Below, piece after piece: positions 42,235-53,593 of a stretch of DNA of 64,000 bases (within the stretch, counting starts at the first letter, position 1; each line of letters opens with the position of its first letter). The notes beneath the pieces were generated by a model that searched no databases, was not told where the DNA came from, and was given only the letters and a program-made list of their open reading frames with translations. The stretch comes from Coptis chinensis (taxonomy: Eukaryota; Streptophyta; Magnoliopsida; Ranunculales; Ranunculaceae): NCBI GenBank assembly GCA_015680905.1, contig CM027379.1, forward strand, positions 33,250,501 to 33,314,500, read 5' to 3'. A program made the translations under genes and the position numbers.

Positions 42235-43492
42235 TGTAGGAACCGTTATGGTCCCATCGAATGACTACGAACCGCGAAACACCATCCGCAGCGGAATAAA
42301 GGGTGTTCACGATTTGGTTAGAAATGATACCTTTAGATCAGCTATGATAACACTAAAAATCCAAGCTCTATGAATCAGCAACCTCTTGATCTTTTGTTGT
42401 ATTCCTATCCTTAGAATGGACTTTGTGTGAGCAACGATTTACCACCCTCTTCTTTCTCTCTTGGCCTCTCTCACTCACAAAATTGGAACAGATTTTTGGA
42501 TCTACTTTTCTTAAGCAAAACCTTGAGAAAAAAATGGCCAGAGAAAGAGGTTTCTATTTATAGGCTACAACAGGGACCATGAGGAGAAATTAGGGTTGGG
42601 CCTGTTGACGGGCTTGGGTTTCCCATGTTCGCCCAGAACACAAGGCCCAAGTCCGCCAATAAATAGCTTATTCCACTAAAGGCCATTGTTGCACTACCGC
42701 CCTAATCCCAAATTATGTGTTAAGTTTTTGGGCTCCATATTATATTCTTGTTGATCTCCCCGTGTTTAAGATATCGAATGCCCATTGATTAAGTCAAGTT
42801 ACTGACAACTACATTAATCAACTTCTTATGTCCTTGAGTAGTACCACTCAACCTCATTGTCATGTCGCATTAGATCCACCTGCAGGGTTTACATACAAAT
42901 CCTTATGAGCTCCTCAAGGGGACATCATCAGCCCGACTTCCTGCGGGTCACGGATTCCTTTTATAATCAAGAGCATACCTTATATACAATGTCATTACCC
43001 AATCCATCGAGTTTGTTGATTCATAAATGAATCTTACTCATTGATGATTTAAAGCAATGTACAATGCACGTAAGTGCCCGTTATTATATCCAAATTAAGA
43101 GGACAAACATCCATAATAACAGAGGTGTTTGTTCTCTTATATAGTCAGTATAAAGAGAAACAACCTCACTTGGTCCTGTTCAATACACACAAAATGTACT
43201 AGTGTAATCCTATAGTCAAGATAGATTAATACCAGATTAGACTACAACCATACCAATGATTTGTCCAAATCCATCTAGGTTGTGAACGTTTACTTATACT
43301 TTATAAGGTATTGATGATATGATCTTCTGTGTGTCACCACACACCATATCATCTATAACATAAAGTATTAGACACATGCATATAACTAATAACATATATA
43401 ATATGCATAACATTTGCTCATATGATTCTCATTCAAAATATAAAGAATTAGAGTTAATACAAAAGTAATGCTTTTAGTATATAACCCTATCA
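42235..43492 (-). repeat. copia 5' LTR
   Basis: 1,258 bp on minus, TGATAGGGTTATATAC to GGTTCCTACA. Same family as 5450-6662. It carries the conserved internal palindrome. Confidence 0.9.
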
Positions 43493-44527
43493 AGAGTTTC
43501 ATTCGCAGATGCCACAAAACATCAACTTCGGTAATCGGTGGAATTCTAGGAACTCCCAATCCCCGAAGAAATGGGAGAATGCCCAGCAATCACTATCCCA
43601 GAGAAAGCTTATGAAAAGGGTTTACTATTTTGCAAGCATTGTTTGGTGGGAAGAATAGATTTGCAAAAAGTTTCGCTGGATAGAGTCAGAGCAATTGCTT
43701 CATAACTCTAGAAACCAACAGGTGAATGGCTTATCACTCCCATTGGAAAATGTTTCCTTTTTGTCCGATTTTCGAATGCAGATGATCTAAATAGAGTCTG
43801 GGCGAAAGGATCATGGGACTTTGATAAAATACATATGAGAATCAGCCAATGGACTACAAACTTCAATCTCGATAGCGAATGGCAATCTCATGGCTTGGTC
43901 TGGATTAGACTGCCTAGCCTCGGCCAGAAATATTAGGATCCAGAGGCACTGATGTCCATTGCTCGGGGAGTGGGGTACAATATGCAAATCAATGAGAAAA
44001 CCCTCAATAGAGATTATGGATACTTTGCCAACAATTTGGTTGATGTGGACCTCTCTGTACCGATCTCGGATCAAATTTATGTCAGGATAAAAAATACCAA
44101 TTTTTGGCAAACAGTGGAGGTGGGCAAACTTCCAAAAATGTTCACACATTGCAAAATTGTGGGACATTAGGTAACAGAATGTAGGAGGCTTAGAAGTGAT
44201 ATGCAGCATAACAAAGACAAGGGGAACAAGGATAAGGAGGTTGTAGTGGATGTCACTCCCCCCTTGGAACCAATGGGAGAAAAAAGACTCAGAAGACATG
44301 GAAGGAAAAAGAACACAGGGGAGTCCAATAAGCAAGGGGAGTCCATATGGAGGGCGAAAAACACTGAAAAACCCAAAGAAGTGCAGACACAAAATTGGTT
44401 TGAGGGGCTTGAAGTGGATGAGATTCACACTGTTGAGGATCAAGATCAACTTGTTGTTGAACATGAGGACCAGGAGCACATTTCTACAAAGAAATCTCAT
44501 GAGTTTATCACTGGGAAGGTAGTGGAG

Positions 44528-44725
44528 AATTTCACTGTAGAGAAATTTTCTTCAAAGGGTGCGACTGAGTATATCACTGCAGAGAATTTTTCTTCAGAGG
44601 GTGCAACTGAGTATATCACTGCAGAGAATTTTCCTCTAGAGGGTGCTACTGAGAAATTTTCTTCAGAGGGTGCGATTGAGAATTTTTTTACAGAGGGTGC
44701 GACTGAGAAATTTTCCCCAGGTGCG
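44528..44725 (+). repeat. in-frame repeats in LINE C ORF1 tail
   Basis: Repeats encode units like ENFSSEGATEYITA (42 bp) twice and then shortened versions (PLEGATEKF, SEGAIENF, TEGATEKF). The period is not constant, so the array is degenerating or was built from two unit lengths. It sits in the linker after the knuckle. Confidence 0.8.
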
Positions 44726-45423
44726 CATACAAAAGTAGCAACTGAAAAGATTGATGTTATGATTGTGAATTCAGTAGTGGAACAAGATTTAAACCCTCAA
44801 GATGCATGCGATGTGGCTGCTACAGCATCGATTGAGACCGAGGCTTCTCTGGATGAGTCCCTTGTGGCAAGAGTGACTTCAGCACCGGTAGAAAATAGGG
44901 CTACAGTTACTGCGGCAGCAACACCGTTAATATCTCCAGTTGCTGGGATTCCGGCCTCTCTAGTTCAAAAAGAACTTACACCTAACATAGTGCATAACTT
45001 AAGATCCAATAATGAGGAGGCTGTTGGTTTAAAGGTCTTGAATACTTCTACTGTGGGTGAGATTTTTGCTTCCCCACTGGCACATGGGCCTTCTCCCAAC
45101 ATAGTGTCCAACTTCACCCATGAAGAGGCTGTTGAAGTTCAGGCTATGAATAGTAGAGTTTTTGATTCCTATTCTGCATTGACAACAAAAGTAGAGGCCT
45201 CGTTTTCCACATCAGGTGCGGACAATAGTATCAATGTAGTGAATGAAACCAACTTTATCTCGAGAGCGGTGAATTGGGCAGCCTTGGTTAATGAGAAGGA
45301 CATATCGGATGACGGTGATGAACCAAGGCAAACGTTACCCAAGAAGAAATATAAGCCATAATGGATGTTGCAGGAACACTATCCTCCATCCACAAGGGCA
45401 AGAAAAACTCCAAAACATAATAA

Positions 45424-45945
45424 ATGAATGTTCTCTTTTGGAATGTTTGCGGTTTGAGAAGAACCTCGCCGAACAATTACTTAGAAAAAATAATCCAGGA
45501 GTATAAGCTTGACCTCTTTGGACTAGCTGAACCTCTTATTGCCCCCACAGTGACTCCAAAGGTCCTTTTAAACTATGGCTATAGTATAGATTTTGATCAT
45601 AATCATACGCCGCTTCGTACCGGCAATATCTGGGTTTTTTAGAGGAAAGAGTTAACGGTGAATGTGTTTGCTTCATCCAACGAGCATATTACAGTGGTAA
45701 AAAATTTGCATACCATCTCTTTTATCCATGCCAAATCCTTTTTCATTCAAATAACCCCTTTGGGAAGAGCTCAGTGACTTTGGTGCTCTAAACTGCTCTT
45801 GGATGGCAATTGGGGACTTTAATATTGTTGCTACAAGTTTGGAGAAGAAAGGGGGTCGTCATCAGAACCAGAGCGCTAGGAATGAGTTCATTGACTTCAT
45901 TAATAACAATTCACTTTGAGATTTCCCTAGAGTGTAGCAAGATGT
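45424..45945 (+). pseudogene. LINE C ORF2, endonuclease part only
   Basis: MNVLFWNVCGLRRTSPNNYL matches the start of plant L1 APE-like endonucleases (WNxRG/CG). Further blocks are GDFNIVATSLEKKGG and SARNEFIDFINNNSL; the catalytic Asp and Asn lie in GDFN. Stops after NIWVF (45640) and a frameshift near 45775 break it. The sequence goes from the endonuclease end directly to an AT-rich 3' UTR and A-tail; about 3 kb of reverse transcriptase is absent. Confidence 0.8.
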
Positions 45946-46044
45946 CCTTTTGTTCCTTATGGTGGAAACTCAATAATGTAACTTTATATTTATAATAATA
46001 TATTCATATTTTGCTTGCAAAAAAAAAAGTCTTGTTTCCTTTTT

Positions 46045-47242
46045 GAAAAAATTATTGATTTGGGTACTGAACTATAGTGGATTTTACAAAATGGGCATTG
46101 TATTATTTTTTTTGCAAAATAGGGTACCGTAGATTTCAAATATTACTAAATAGGGTACCGTCTATATATAATGTAAAGTATGTATACGTATTTGATGATT
46201 TGGCAAATGTATTTGATGATTTAGTGTCCACGTAAGCACAAAACACTAAAAGTTCGGCCCAGTTAGTGAATGCCCACTGCCCACTAAGTCACTAGCCCAA
46301 GCCCACGTTTTTATATATTTTTTTTGCTTAAAACATTAAATGTTCGGCCCAGTCAGTAAAGCCTAACTAACTAAGCACTCCTCATTTCTCACTCATTCTC
46401 AACTTCTCCAAATTACAGAAACACCCTTCTCTCCGCATCAATATCATTCCAAGCCGGCATTTGAAGATCTTCTGCTGTTTGTCATCCCCCCTAGATCAAA
46501 CAGATAAACATAGCTCTATCCCCATAAACCAAACTAATAGTCTATAGATCATATTCACTGCTAGTAGGACAGGTGGTCATATCTACCCTGCTGTTGCCAT
46601 TGCTGATGAGCTCAAGAACATAGACCCTAACACTCAAATTCTCTTTCTTATTATACATGGAAAGCATTGTTGGCATTGCACTTTTATCCAACATATAAAA
46701 TGAAGAACAAAATATCACCGAAGCTCTCACTTTCTCAAAATTTTTGGAAGGAGCATCGTAAGTGTGACTCATCCATGCCAAATATGTAGTATACAAGTTT
46801 CCAGCTTTTTCTGTGATCAAATTTCTAATTTTACTTATTGTTTGGTTACTGAACAATGATAGTGTTCTATGGATGCGTTTCGAAAATAGTAGATGACTTT
46901 TATTTGATTTCAATATGTGAAAAGGTTCTGGTTGAGTAAAAAATATATTTATTTTTTGCGATTCTAAAATATATATGGGCAGTGGGCTACCCCTCTTATT
47001 ACTGGGCTTGGGCTAGTGACTTAGTGGGTAGTGGGCATTCACTAACTGGGCCGAACTTTTAGTGTTTTGTGTTTATGTGGACACTAAATCATCAAATATG
47101 TATACATACTTTACAGTATATATAGACAGTACCCTATTTAGCAATATTTGAAATCTACGGTACACTATTTTGCAAAAAAAATAATACAGTACCCATTTTG
47201 TAAATTCCACTATAGTTCAGTACCCAAATCAATAATTTTTTC
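46045..47242. mobile_element. Pack-MULE: Mutator-like element with captured gene
   Basis: 1,198 bp with long terminal inverted repeats starting GAAAAAATTATTGATTTGGG. The left arm is 46045-46305 (261 bp) and the right arm is 47003-47242 (240 bp). The 21-bp length difference is a local duplication of the TTTGATGATT block in the left arm. A perfect 9-bp direct repeat TTCCTTTTT flanks it (46036-46044, 47243-47251), the size made by Mutator-like transposases. The interior holds a host-gene fragment and no transposase. Confidence 0.93.
46440..46690 (+). pseudogene. captured MurG-like glycosyltransferase N-terminus
   Basis: Frame from about 46530: IIFTASRTGGHIYPAVAIAD then ELKNIDPNTQILF, and after a one-base shift MESIVGI. 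The signature (GGTGGHIYPAVAIADEL in the family) is that of MurG, the UDP-GlcNAc transferase of peptidoglycan synthesis, with a nuclear homologue in plants of uncertain, probably plastid, role. Here the first Gly pair reads Ser-Arg, a TAG lies just before IIFTA, and sequence after MESIVGI no longer matches. Only the donor-proximal first exon was taken. The minus-strand frame over the same bases is a shadow. Confidence 0.75.
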
Positions 47243-47655
47243 TTCCTTTTTCTATGATGAATAAATAGTTTCTGCATCTTTTCATGAATGACATACATCA
47301 ACATTTGTTCGTATATAGTAGTGAGTTTTCAAAGTCAAGGTTAGAACAATTAAGTTCCATATCCTATGAGAATCTAGCCAAAAGCCTCATCTGAATGATT
47401 ATTGAGTGATGACACAAAGAATGTCTGGATAGAAAGACCACACATCCACTTGCTTCATCATCATGCCATATCCGAAGAGAGAATTTAGGCCGTTTTTGGA
47501 TCGATATAGCCAAATCAACGTTAAAACCCCAAAAAGATAGTTTTTCCTTTAGTTAACCCTCTTGAGCCTTCACCGTTTTCTAAAAAGACTTTTTATTCTT
47601 CACCAAAAATTCTTAACCCGTTACAATACCAAAAAAAAAAAAAAAGCTTATCCAG
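47243..47655 (+). other. E2 3' UTR, last part
   Basis: Collinear with E1 about 29960-30290, including GGATCGATATAGCC and an A15 run. Cut by the E3 LTR at 47656; the last kilobase and 3' LTR of E2 are not in the window. Confidence 0.65.
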
Positions 47656-49138
47656 TGATAATAGCCCAAAACTGTAGTTTTAACCTCTTAACAATATTGT
47701 TTTTTGACTAATTATGTAATTAATAAGTAAGAGTTAGTACAGTTATTGTATTCTTATGTATTTGACGCATTGGAGTCGAATATGTGAGGAAATGTGTCCC
47801 TTTTGCGAGATAATGGAGCAAATATTGGTTGCTAAGAAGTTCTATGATGAAAGGTCAAGATTCAAGGAGAAAAAGCCTTTTTAAATCCCAGTCAAAGCTG
47901 AAAAGTCAAAGTCAACGCAGGTAGAAATAACACACAAAAGTTAACAGAACTTCGGCAAGCCGTATCTTTGGACTCAGACCTTGGAATTGGGCCTACCATA
48001 TGTCAAACCGACCGGCTCGGAACGAGATTTCTAATGGTCTAAGCCTTGAGCCAATCAGAGGAGCATAAGTGGATGGAAAGGCTGTTGAAGTCATGTCCAA
48101 CTAAAAACCCCTTTGTGGACTGAAGTAATGAGGTTTTGGGCTCGATTTTCCGGCCCAAAATATGGATCCTAAGCTCATGCATGAAATTATGGATCTAGCC
48201 ACTTATATATAAAGAGACTAAGGCTTAGCTCTTAAGTTATCTAGTTAATTATCAATAAAATTAGTTTTAGAACAAGAAATTAGTTTGTTAGACTTAGTTA
48301 CTTAGTTAAGAATCAAATACTTAATTTATATTTCAAGTTTTAGTTTATAATTCAATATTTAATTCATATATTTAGTTTGTCTTAAATTGATAATTAGTTA
48401 TTCATAATCTTAGTTCTAAATTAGTTTTAAATTCAGTTTTAATTCATTTTGAATCATTAGACTATTGTTCAATTAGATTAATAAAGTTTAATTACTTATT
48501 CAATAATGACTTGTTCTTATTGTTCTTGTGTTAGAAATGATAGTTTAATGATTCAAAGCTAAAACCTCCGTTAGAGGGGTTTGAGGAAGCCTTGATGATG
48601 ACTTGATTTTTGTTAGCATAGATATAGTTGTAATGTTCTATTCTACTCTAGAAAGTAATTAGTTCACCATGAGAATAGGTTTGATTGCTTCACATGCTAG
48701 TTATTAGTTGGTAGAGATTACCATGAATAATTAGGGATTAGAAATACCCAACCTTTACGTGAAAACGTAAAGATTAGGATTACAACGTATTCTATGCTAG
48801 TTTATTAAGTCAAATTAAGGTGGAATAAAATTCCCCTAATTCCTCCTCATATTGTCCATTTAGTATTTCCGTAGTTTGATTTATATCATCTTGATTGTTG
48901 ATTCACCATCGTAGTTAAATTCAATTCTATTACTCTCACGACTTTGTTGTCTTACACGAACTAGGAAACTTAACATCTAAATGAATTAGGAGTGGAACAA
49001 ATTCTATACTCCAAACATATTGCATTGATAACGAGAGTAGATAACTTTGATACATAAGAACAAAAATAGTTTTAGTCTTACTTACATTTGAGTTTCATCG
49101 CCTATTCTTATGTAAAACTATCATTTTCAATATTATCA
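47656..49138 (+). repeat. 5' LTR of E3
   Basis: 1,483 bp, TGATAATAGCCCAAAACTG to ATTATCA, with the conserved U3 block (about 47945-48060) and a TATATATAAA box at 48204-48213. Diverged from the E1 LTR but collinear throughout. Confidence 0.85.
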
Positions 49139-49140
49139 AA

Positions 49141-49153
49141 TGGCACCGCTACC
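49141..49153 (+). other. primer binding site of E3
   Basis: TGGCACCGCTACC after a two-base spacer; an eroded form of TGGCGCCGTTGCC. Confidence 0.7.
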
Positions 49154-51157
49154 ATCTTAGTTGTGTTTAGTTTCATTTCCATTAGTAGTGTTAATCCTAC
49201 TAAAGTGCATTTTAACCCTCGATTATGGCTTTTGTTTAGCCATCTTAGTGGACTAATAATGTTTGTAAGTTATGTTTTATGATTCTACAGGAGAAAAGTG
49301 AGTTTTGTGGAATATTAGAGAAAATGGGGTAAAACGAACCAATTCGGAGCATTAAGGATCACATGGGAGGCCCGTGGACAATCATGGAGAAGGCCAAGGA
49401 ATTGGAGCTATTAAAGATGCGACTTGGACCTATTTTAAAGCCTATTTGGAAGCCCAAGGCCAAAGGATTCGTTGCTTGGACCAAAGCCCGCAAAAGAGGA
49501 TAGAAGGATAGAGCAGAAAAGGGAAAATAGACTTCTGAGTCTGAGACTCATGGATCGTGAGTCTGGACTCAATGCTCGCATCTGGGACACATAGATCGTG
49601 AGTCCAGTCGCATTGCTTGAGTTTGAGACGCATGGATAATGAGTCCAGACGCATGAATCGACACAGTAGCTAATTCCTTCTCAGTTTTGGACATGAAGTT
49701 GGACTCTGAAAGAAGTCTATTTGTATTAGGAAACAAATGACGGTTTGGAATGCTTCTAGAGCTCATTGTAACCCCTATAAATAGAGGACCTAAGTGCCTC
49801 ATGTAATGGGCCAATTCACTTATATTCTTGTCTCCCTAACTTGAGGCAAAGAGAGATTAATAATAAAAGATCGGTTTTAACTAGCTGAGTCTTAATAAAT
49901 TAGTCTTTCTAGTCTTATGTTCTTCGACTCTTCTTCTTCTCGTTCTTCGTGTTCTTCCTTCTTTATGGAAGGCTAATCTTCTCCTTCAAGGGAGGAGATG
50001 AAGCCGGTGCTTAAGGTTTAATGATTCTTCTGGTTTATGGTGTTCTTCAATCAAGTTAGTTCTTTATGTTTTTAGTTATTAGTTCCATTGCCCACACCAG
50101 GGGATGGAAGTATAGATTAAGGTTTTTATTTATTACAATTGAATATCATGCTAGTTTAGGGTTTTATTTATTGCAATTGAATATTTGCTAGTAACATGCT
50201 TTTATTTATTGCAATTGAATATAATGCTAGAATAGAGTTTTATTTATTGTAATTGAATATTATACTATTATTCTCTACTTTTCTTCTAATTGTGTAGTGT
50301 TTTAGAGTAAGGGAAGTATTCCTTGTGTTTGCCTTAGATGGTGATTCATTGAATAACTTCCCAAGCTCACATAAAAGGAAAGAAGATACTAGTAACATGA
50401 ACATAGGAACAACCTTAAGTAGAGTTAATTGTTTAACGATGTTTCACCCAAAAAGGCATCGGCACTCGCTCGATTGCCCGATTGTAGTCTACTTAGAGAA
50501 CAACATGAAGCAAAAAGTCATTGAATCAAAAGCATTGGTGGATTTGAATCTCTTGAATCTATCTCTCTCATATTCTCTCCCTATTTCCAATTCTTAGCTT
50601 TAGTATAAGTTTAGTTTAGTTTAGCATTAGAATCTAAAATCTCTACAATTATAGTTTTTAATCCCTCAAACCCCCTTTCCAGTCCTGTCCTTCATATAAA
50701 CATACACTTAAAAGTGGAACGATACCCTACTCATCCTTTACTTATTGAGGGATAATTAGGTTTTGATAGGCTTCTCTTTGTTCAACGACCATCATCTATC
50801 TACATCATCCATATACCACATCTCACACACAAAAAGGAGGCAGTGTCAACTTCGAGTCAGGTAGGAGCGCGACCCACTCCCTTGAAAGGCAAAATCTGAG
50901 TGCGCCTCGCGCCTTATTCTGAACAACCCGATTTCACAGGTTAGTACCAACTTCCATTTCTTCAGGTTATTCAGTGTTTCTAACTTGTTAAATACACTGA
51001 GCTTGTGTTTACAAGTCACTATTCATAAGCGAAGCAAGGAGGCATTCAGGTACTTCTTTCTTCCACTCCTCGTATCTCCTGTTAGAAGATTTATACTAGC
51101 ATATCAGGGTTATTTTTTATTGTTGTCGTGTTTCTTTAATATTTGACTTAGCCTTGC
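49154..51157 (+). other. E3 leader, with extra 1.4 kb of unknown sequence
   Basis: The leader is about 2 kb, against about 0.5 kb in E1. The segment from about 49290 to 50700 has no match in E1 and contains CTGAGTCTGAGACTCATGGATCGTGAGTC-type inverted repeats near 49535-49650, a tandem array and a 90-residue unrecognised frame at 50325. It is probably an insertion, but I could not find its ends. The GC-rich module (GAGCGCGACCC, GTGCGCCTCGCGCC) is at 50865-50915. Confidence 0.5.
50128..50272 (+). repeat. tandem repeat, about four units
   Basis: Units contain TTTTATTTATTGCAATTGAATAT followed by a GCTAG-type end; starts are at about 50129, 50163, 50203 and 50238. Unit length varies between roughly 34 and 40 bp. 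Confidence 0.75.
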
Positions 51158-52118
51158 ATGAGATTAAGGCCAGGTAGAGAAAAAACGACTACTGTAATCT
51201 ATCGTGAACGTCAAAACACACAACTATCTAGTATACCACACACTACATTTGAAATTATTGTTGAAGAAAGAGAGTCTCCTCTCTCTGACTTTTACAAAGC
51301 CCTGAACGATAACCCTAAGTCTTACATCATTCTTGCAGACCCAATGGAGGATTTCCGAATCCTCGCGAATATATTTAATTTGTTACCAGTTTTTCATGGC
51401 TTAGACCATGAAAAACCTTATCAGCATATGCGTATAATTGAACAAGTTCTTACCACATTCCATCATCCTACGGTAGGCGCAGAACAAATTAAATTGAGGG
51501 TGTTTCCTTTCACTCTAGTCGATAAGGTGGCGTCTTGGTTAACTGCCCAAGCGCCTAATTTTGTAGACTCATGGGCCAAACTTGTTCAATTGCTTATGGA
51601 ACATTTTTACCCACCACTGAAGACAGATGAAATGCTTTTCAAGATTCATTTTTTCCGATAGAATCCTCATGAATCCTTTTTAGAGGCTTGGAATCGTTTC
51701 GCTGACCTTCTTATAGAGTGTCCACATCACAACCTTGCGAAAGACACGTTAGTTCGTGCCTTTTTCAAAGGACTGTTACACCACCAAAAAAAGGTCCTTG
51801 ATATAATGAATGGGGGTAGTTTTCTCAGTAAAGGAGCCTTAGAGGCTTACACATTTTTAGAAGATAAAACAAAGCATAATAATAACTGTGGGGGGGGGGG
51901 GGGGTAGTGACGATTTCCCCCACTCCGCTAGTTCTTCTTCAACAGTTAAGGCTGCCGGTATATTTGAGATTAAACCCGATCCTAAGCTTAAAACTTTAAT
52001 CAAATCTCTCATTAAAAAGGTAGAAGTTATTTCTATTCAACAAAAGCCTATCCCTGCCATGAATGTCAACTCTATTCCATGTAATTTTTATTTGAGTCCT
52101 GAGCATCCCGACTCCTAT
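51158..52118 (+). pseudogene. E3 gag, first part
   Basis: MRLRPGREKTT, SDFYKALNDNPKSYIILADP, LLPVFHGLDHEKPYQHMR, LRVFPFTLVDKVASWLTAQ, WAKLVQLLMEHFYPP. A TAG interrupts FFR-NPHESFLEAWNRF at 51659. Then FADLLIECPHHNLAKDTLVR, NGGSFLSKGALEAYTFLED. A G15 run at 51890-51904 disrupts the frame. Next is AGIFEIKPDPKLKTLIKSLI and the knuckle CNFYLSPEHPDSY, whose final Cys codon is at the insertion site. The frame here is better kept than in E1 and confirms the E1 lesions. Confidence 0.88.
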
Positions 52119-53593
52119 TGTAACGCCCGTATTTTTAAATACGTATTTTTCTATTTTAATTAATTAATTAAATTATTTATTTTCAAAATTCGTCGGATTG
52201 GACTCGGGATACGTGGGCCTGGTTTTGGGCCCGAGTCGGTGTTGGGCTTGGGTTTCGGACCCAAGTATATAAACACATTTTTCTAGAAAATAGGGTTCAG
52301 AGAATAATAAAATAATTAAAAATGGAGGCAGAGCATGAAAGCTGGTTTGCTGGAGCGTTGGAGCGCGACGGCTCGGACTCGGAGGAATTTCGTCTAGCTG
52401 TTCATTATTGTGAGTAGTTCGTTTCTACTTCACCGTTATCTGACAACAGTTTTTCGTCCCATGTTTTCTTTAAATTCGTTCGTTCATTATCTTTGGTGTC
52501 TGTTGAACTGTTAAAACTAGCTAAGGGGTAGTATGCCATTTTTTTGCGTAGTTATTAAACCGTCGAAACTACTGAAGGGTCATGTTAAGAAAGTGCACGC
52601 CTCAAACTAACTTTGTATTGAACTTCGTTTTTCTGTTATGTTGTGGGGTTGGGAGTATATGAGTTTGGAACCGCTGTTGAAACAAACTCAAAAAACTCTT
52701 TGGACCTTTGTCAAAGAAGGCGCCAGCCATAAAGCGAACTGCCTCTAACTGGGTCGTTTGGTGTTGTGGGATGGAGTACGGCAGTTGGGTTATGGATTGG
52801 AGTCTGTGGTGTGGTTGGGGGCGGCAGTAGAGCTGTTGGAAGCTCCCAAGAAAATCGTTAATGGCAGCCAAGAAAAAACCGCCAGTAACTGTTATTGTCG
52901 GCTGTTGTGTTTTTTTGATTTTGGATGTTTGGGTTTTGCTTTTTGATTGTTGGTTGGGTGGTTGATGTATGTTGGTATGTTAGGATGCTAATGGTGCTGT
53001 TGAAAGCTCCAAGAAGCCGCTAATGGAGGTCGCGATTTCAGATCTAGATGTAGAAAGAGTTTTGATTTTTTTAGGATTTTCGGTTTTTGATTTTGTTAAA
53101 GGTGTTGGGTTTTTTCAAATTGAGTTAAACCGATGTGTTAAAAGGAGGAGTTGTGTGGAGGTGGTGGTGGCCGGATTTGGGCTGCTGTAGGTGGAGGGAG
53201 ATGATGAACAGTGATTTCGGTTTGGGCTTGGATTTGGGGCGAAATGTTTTAAGTTCTTGGGCCCTAGCTTGTTTTGTTTGGGCCCGGATTCTATTATTTT
53301 GTTGGGCCGGTTTTGTTTTAAGTGGTTGGGCCATTTTTCTATATGTTTAGTTTGGGCCAGTTTAAATTAAAGTTTTTGGACCGAACCACTTAACTGTTTT
53401 TGGGCCGTTTCTAGTATTGTTTGGGCCCAGTCCATAGGACTTAAAATAGATCTATTTGGGTTTTTCACTGTTTAGACTTCCGGGTTTTAAGGTTTGGGCT
53501 TGGCCAGTTGGGTCCGAATCATTACCTTGGTCATGAGCCCATGAGCCATGCACATGGACCTTAGCCATGAACCTGTCGAACACGGAAACGACG

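Larger units (their letters stand above)
38633..43492 (-). mobile_element. copia (Ty1-like) element, rearranged, inserted in LINE C
   Basis: The 5-bp AGAGT is present on both sides (38628-38632 and 43493-43497). Joining across it restores the LINE C ORF1 frame, so this is one insertion event. Minus-strand order: 5' LTR 43492-42235, primer site, 360-bp leader, a partial LTR (41860 to about 41222), a pol fragment, 3' LTR 39888-38633. Gag, protease, integrase and most of RT are missing. The internal partial LTR shows later insertion plus deletion, or template switching. Confidence 0.9.
38514..45361 (+). pseudogene. LINE C ORF1 (DUF4283-type), split by copia
   Basis: First part 38514-38632 begins MDLYEFEKPKQTLSESQP and has one stop before GAEEAQSGTLR. 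After the copia element the frame resumes at 43498 (SFADATKHQL). The nucleic-acid-binding domain typical of plant LINE ORF1 follows: LITPIGKCFLFVRFSNADDL, VWAKGSWDFDKIHMRISQW, HGLVWIRLPSLGQKY, ARGVGYNMQINEKT. A CxxxGHxxxxC-type knuckle (CKIVGH-VTECRRL) lies at about 44145. The tail, open from 44201 to 45361, is acidic and low in complexity. Several stops lie before 44170. It is an RNA-binding chaperone by family. Confidence 0.8.
38137..46028 (+). mobile_element. LINE C, internally deleted, with copia inserted
   Basis: The plus-strand L1-like element starts about 38137 and ends in an A-run at 46019-46028. The host sequence GTCTTGTTT is found on both sides (about 38128-38136 and 46029-46037) and once in E5, giving a target duplication of at least 9 bp. 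Without the copia insertion it is about 3 kb: 5' UTR with repeats, ORF1, start of ORF2 (endonuclease), then an abrupt jump to the 3' tail. The reverse transcriptase is missing, so this copy depended on another LINE for movement, or was deleted afterwards. Confidence 0.85.
32755..47655 (+). mobile_element. E2: diverged Athila-like element with nested insertions
   Basis: It starts within gag (its LTR, leader and gag N-terminus are lost at the E1 junction). It runs through the gag linker, a non-coding stretch, a 100-residue frame and ORF-A, then the 3' UTR. The 3' UTR is split by LINE C (38137-46028) and a Mutator-like element (46045-47242), and is finally cut at 47656 by the E3 LTR. Homology to E1's 3' UTR continues to the A-run near 47632, which equals E1 position 30290. 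No reverse transcriptase or integrase is seen here either. Confidence 0.75.

Noticed and set aside
43811-44500. 229-residue minus-strand frame
   Set aside because: Antisense to LINE C ORF1, whose plus-strand reading matches the known ORF1 domain.
46542-46913. 123-residue minus-strand frame in the Pack-MULE
   Set aside because: It is antisense to the MurG-like fragment, which explains the bases better.
47656-49138. Reading this LTR as the 3' LTR of E2
   Set aside because: No polypurine tract precedes it, E2's 3' UTR stops about 1 kb early compared with E1, and a primer site and gag follow, so it is the 5' LTR of E3.
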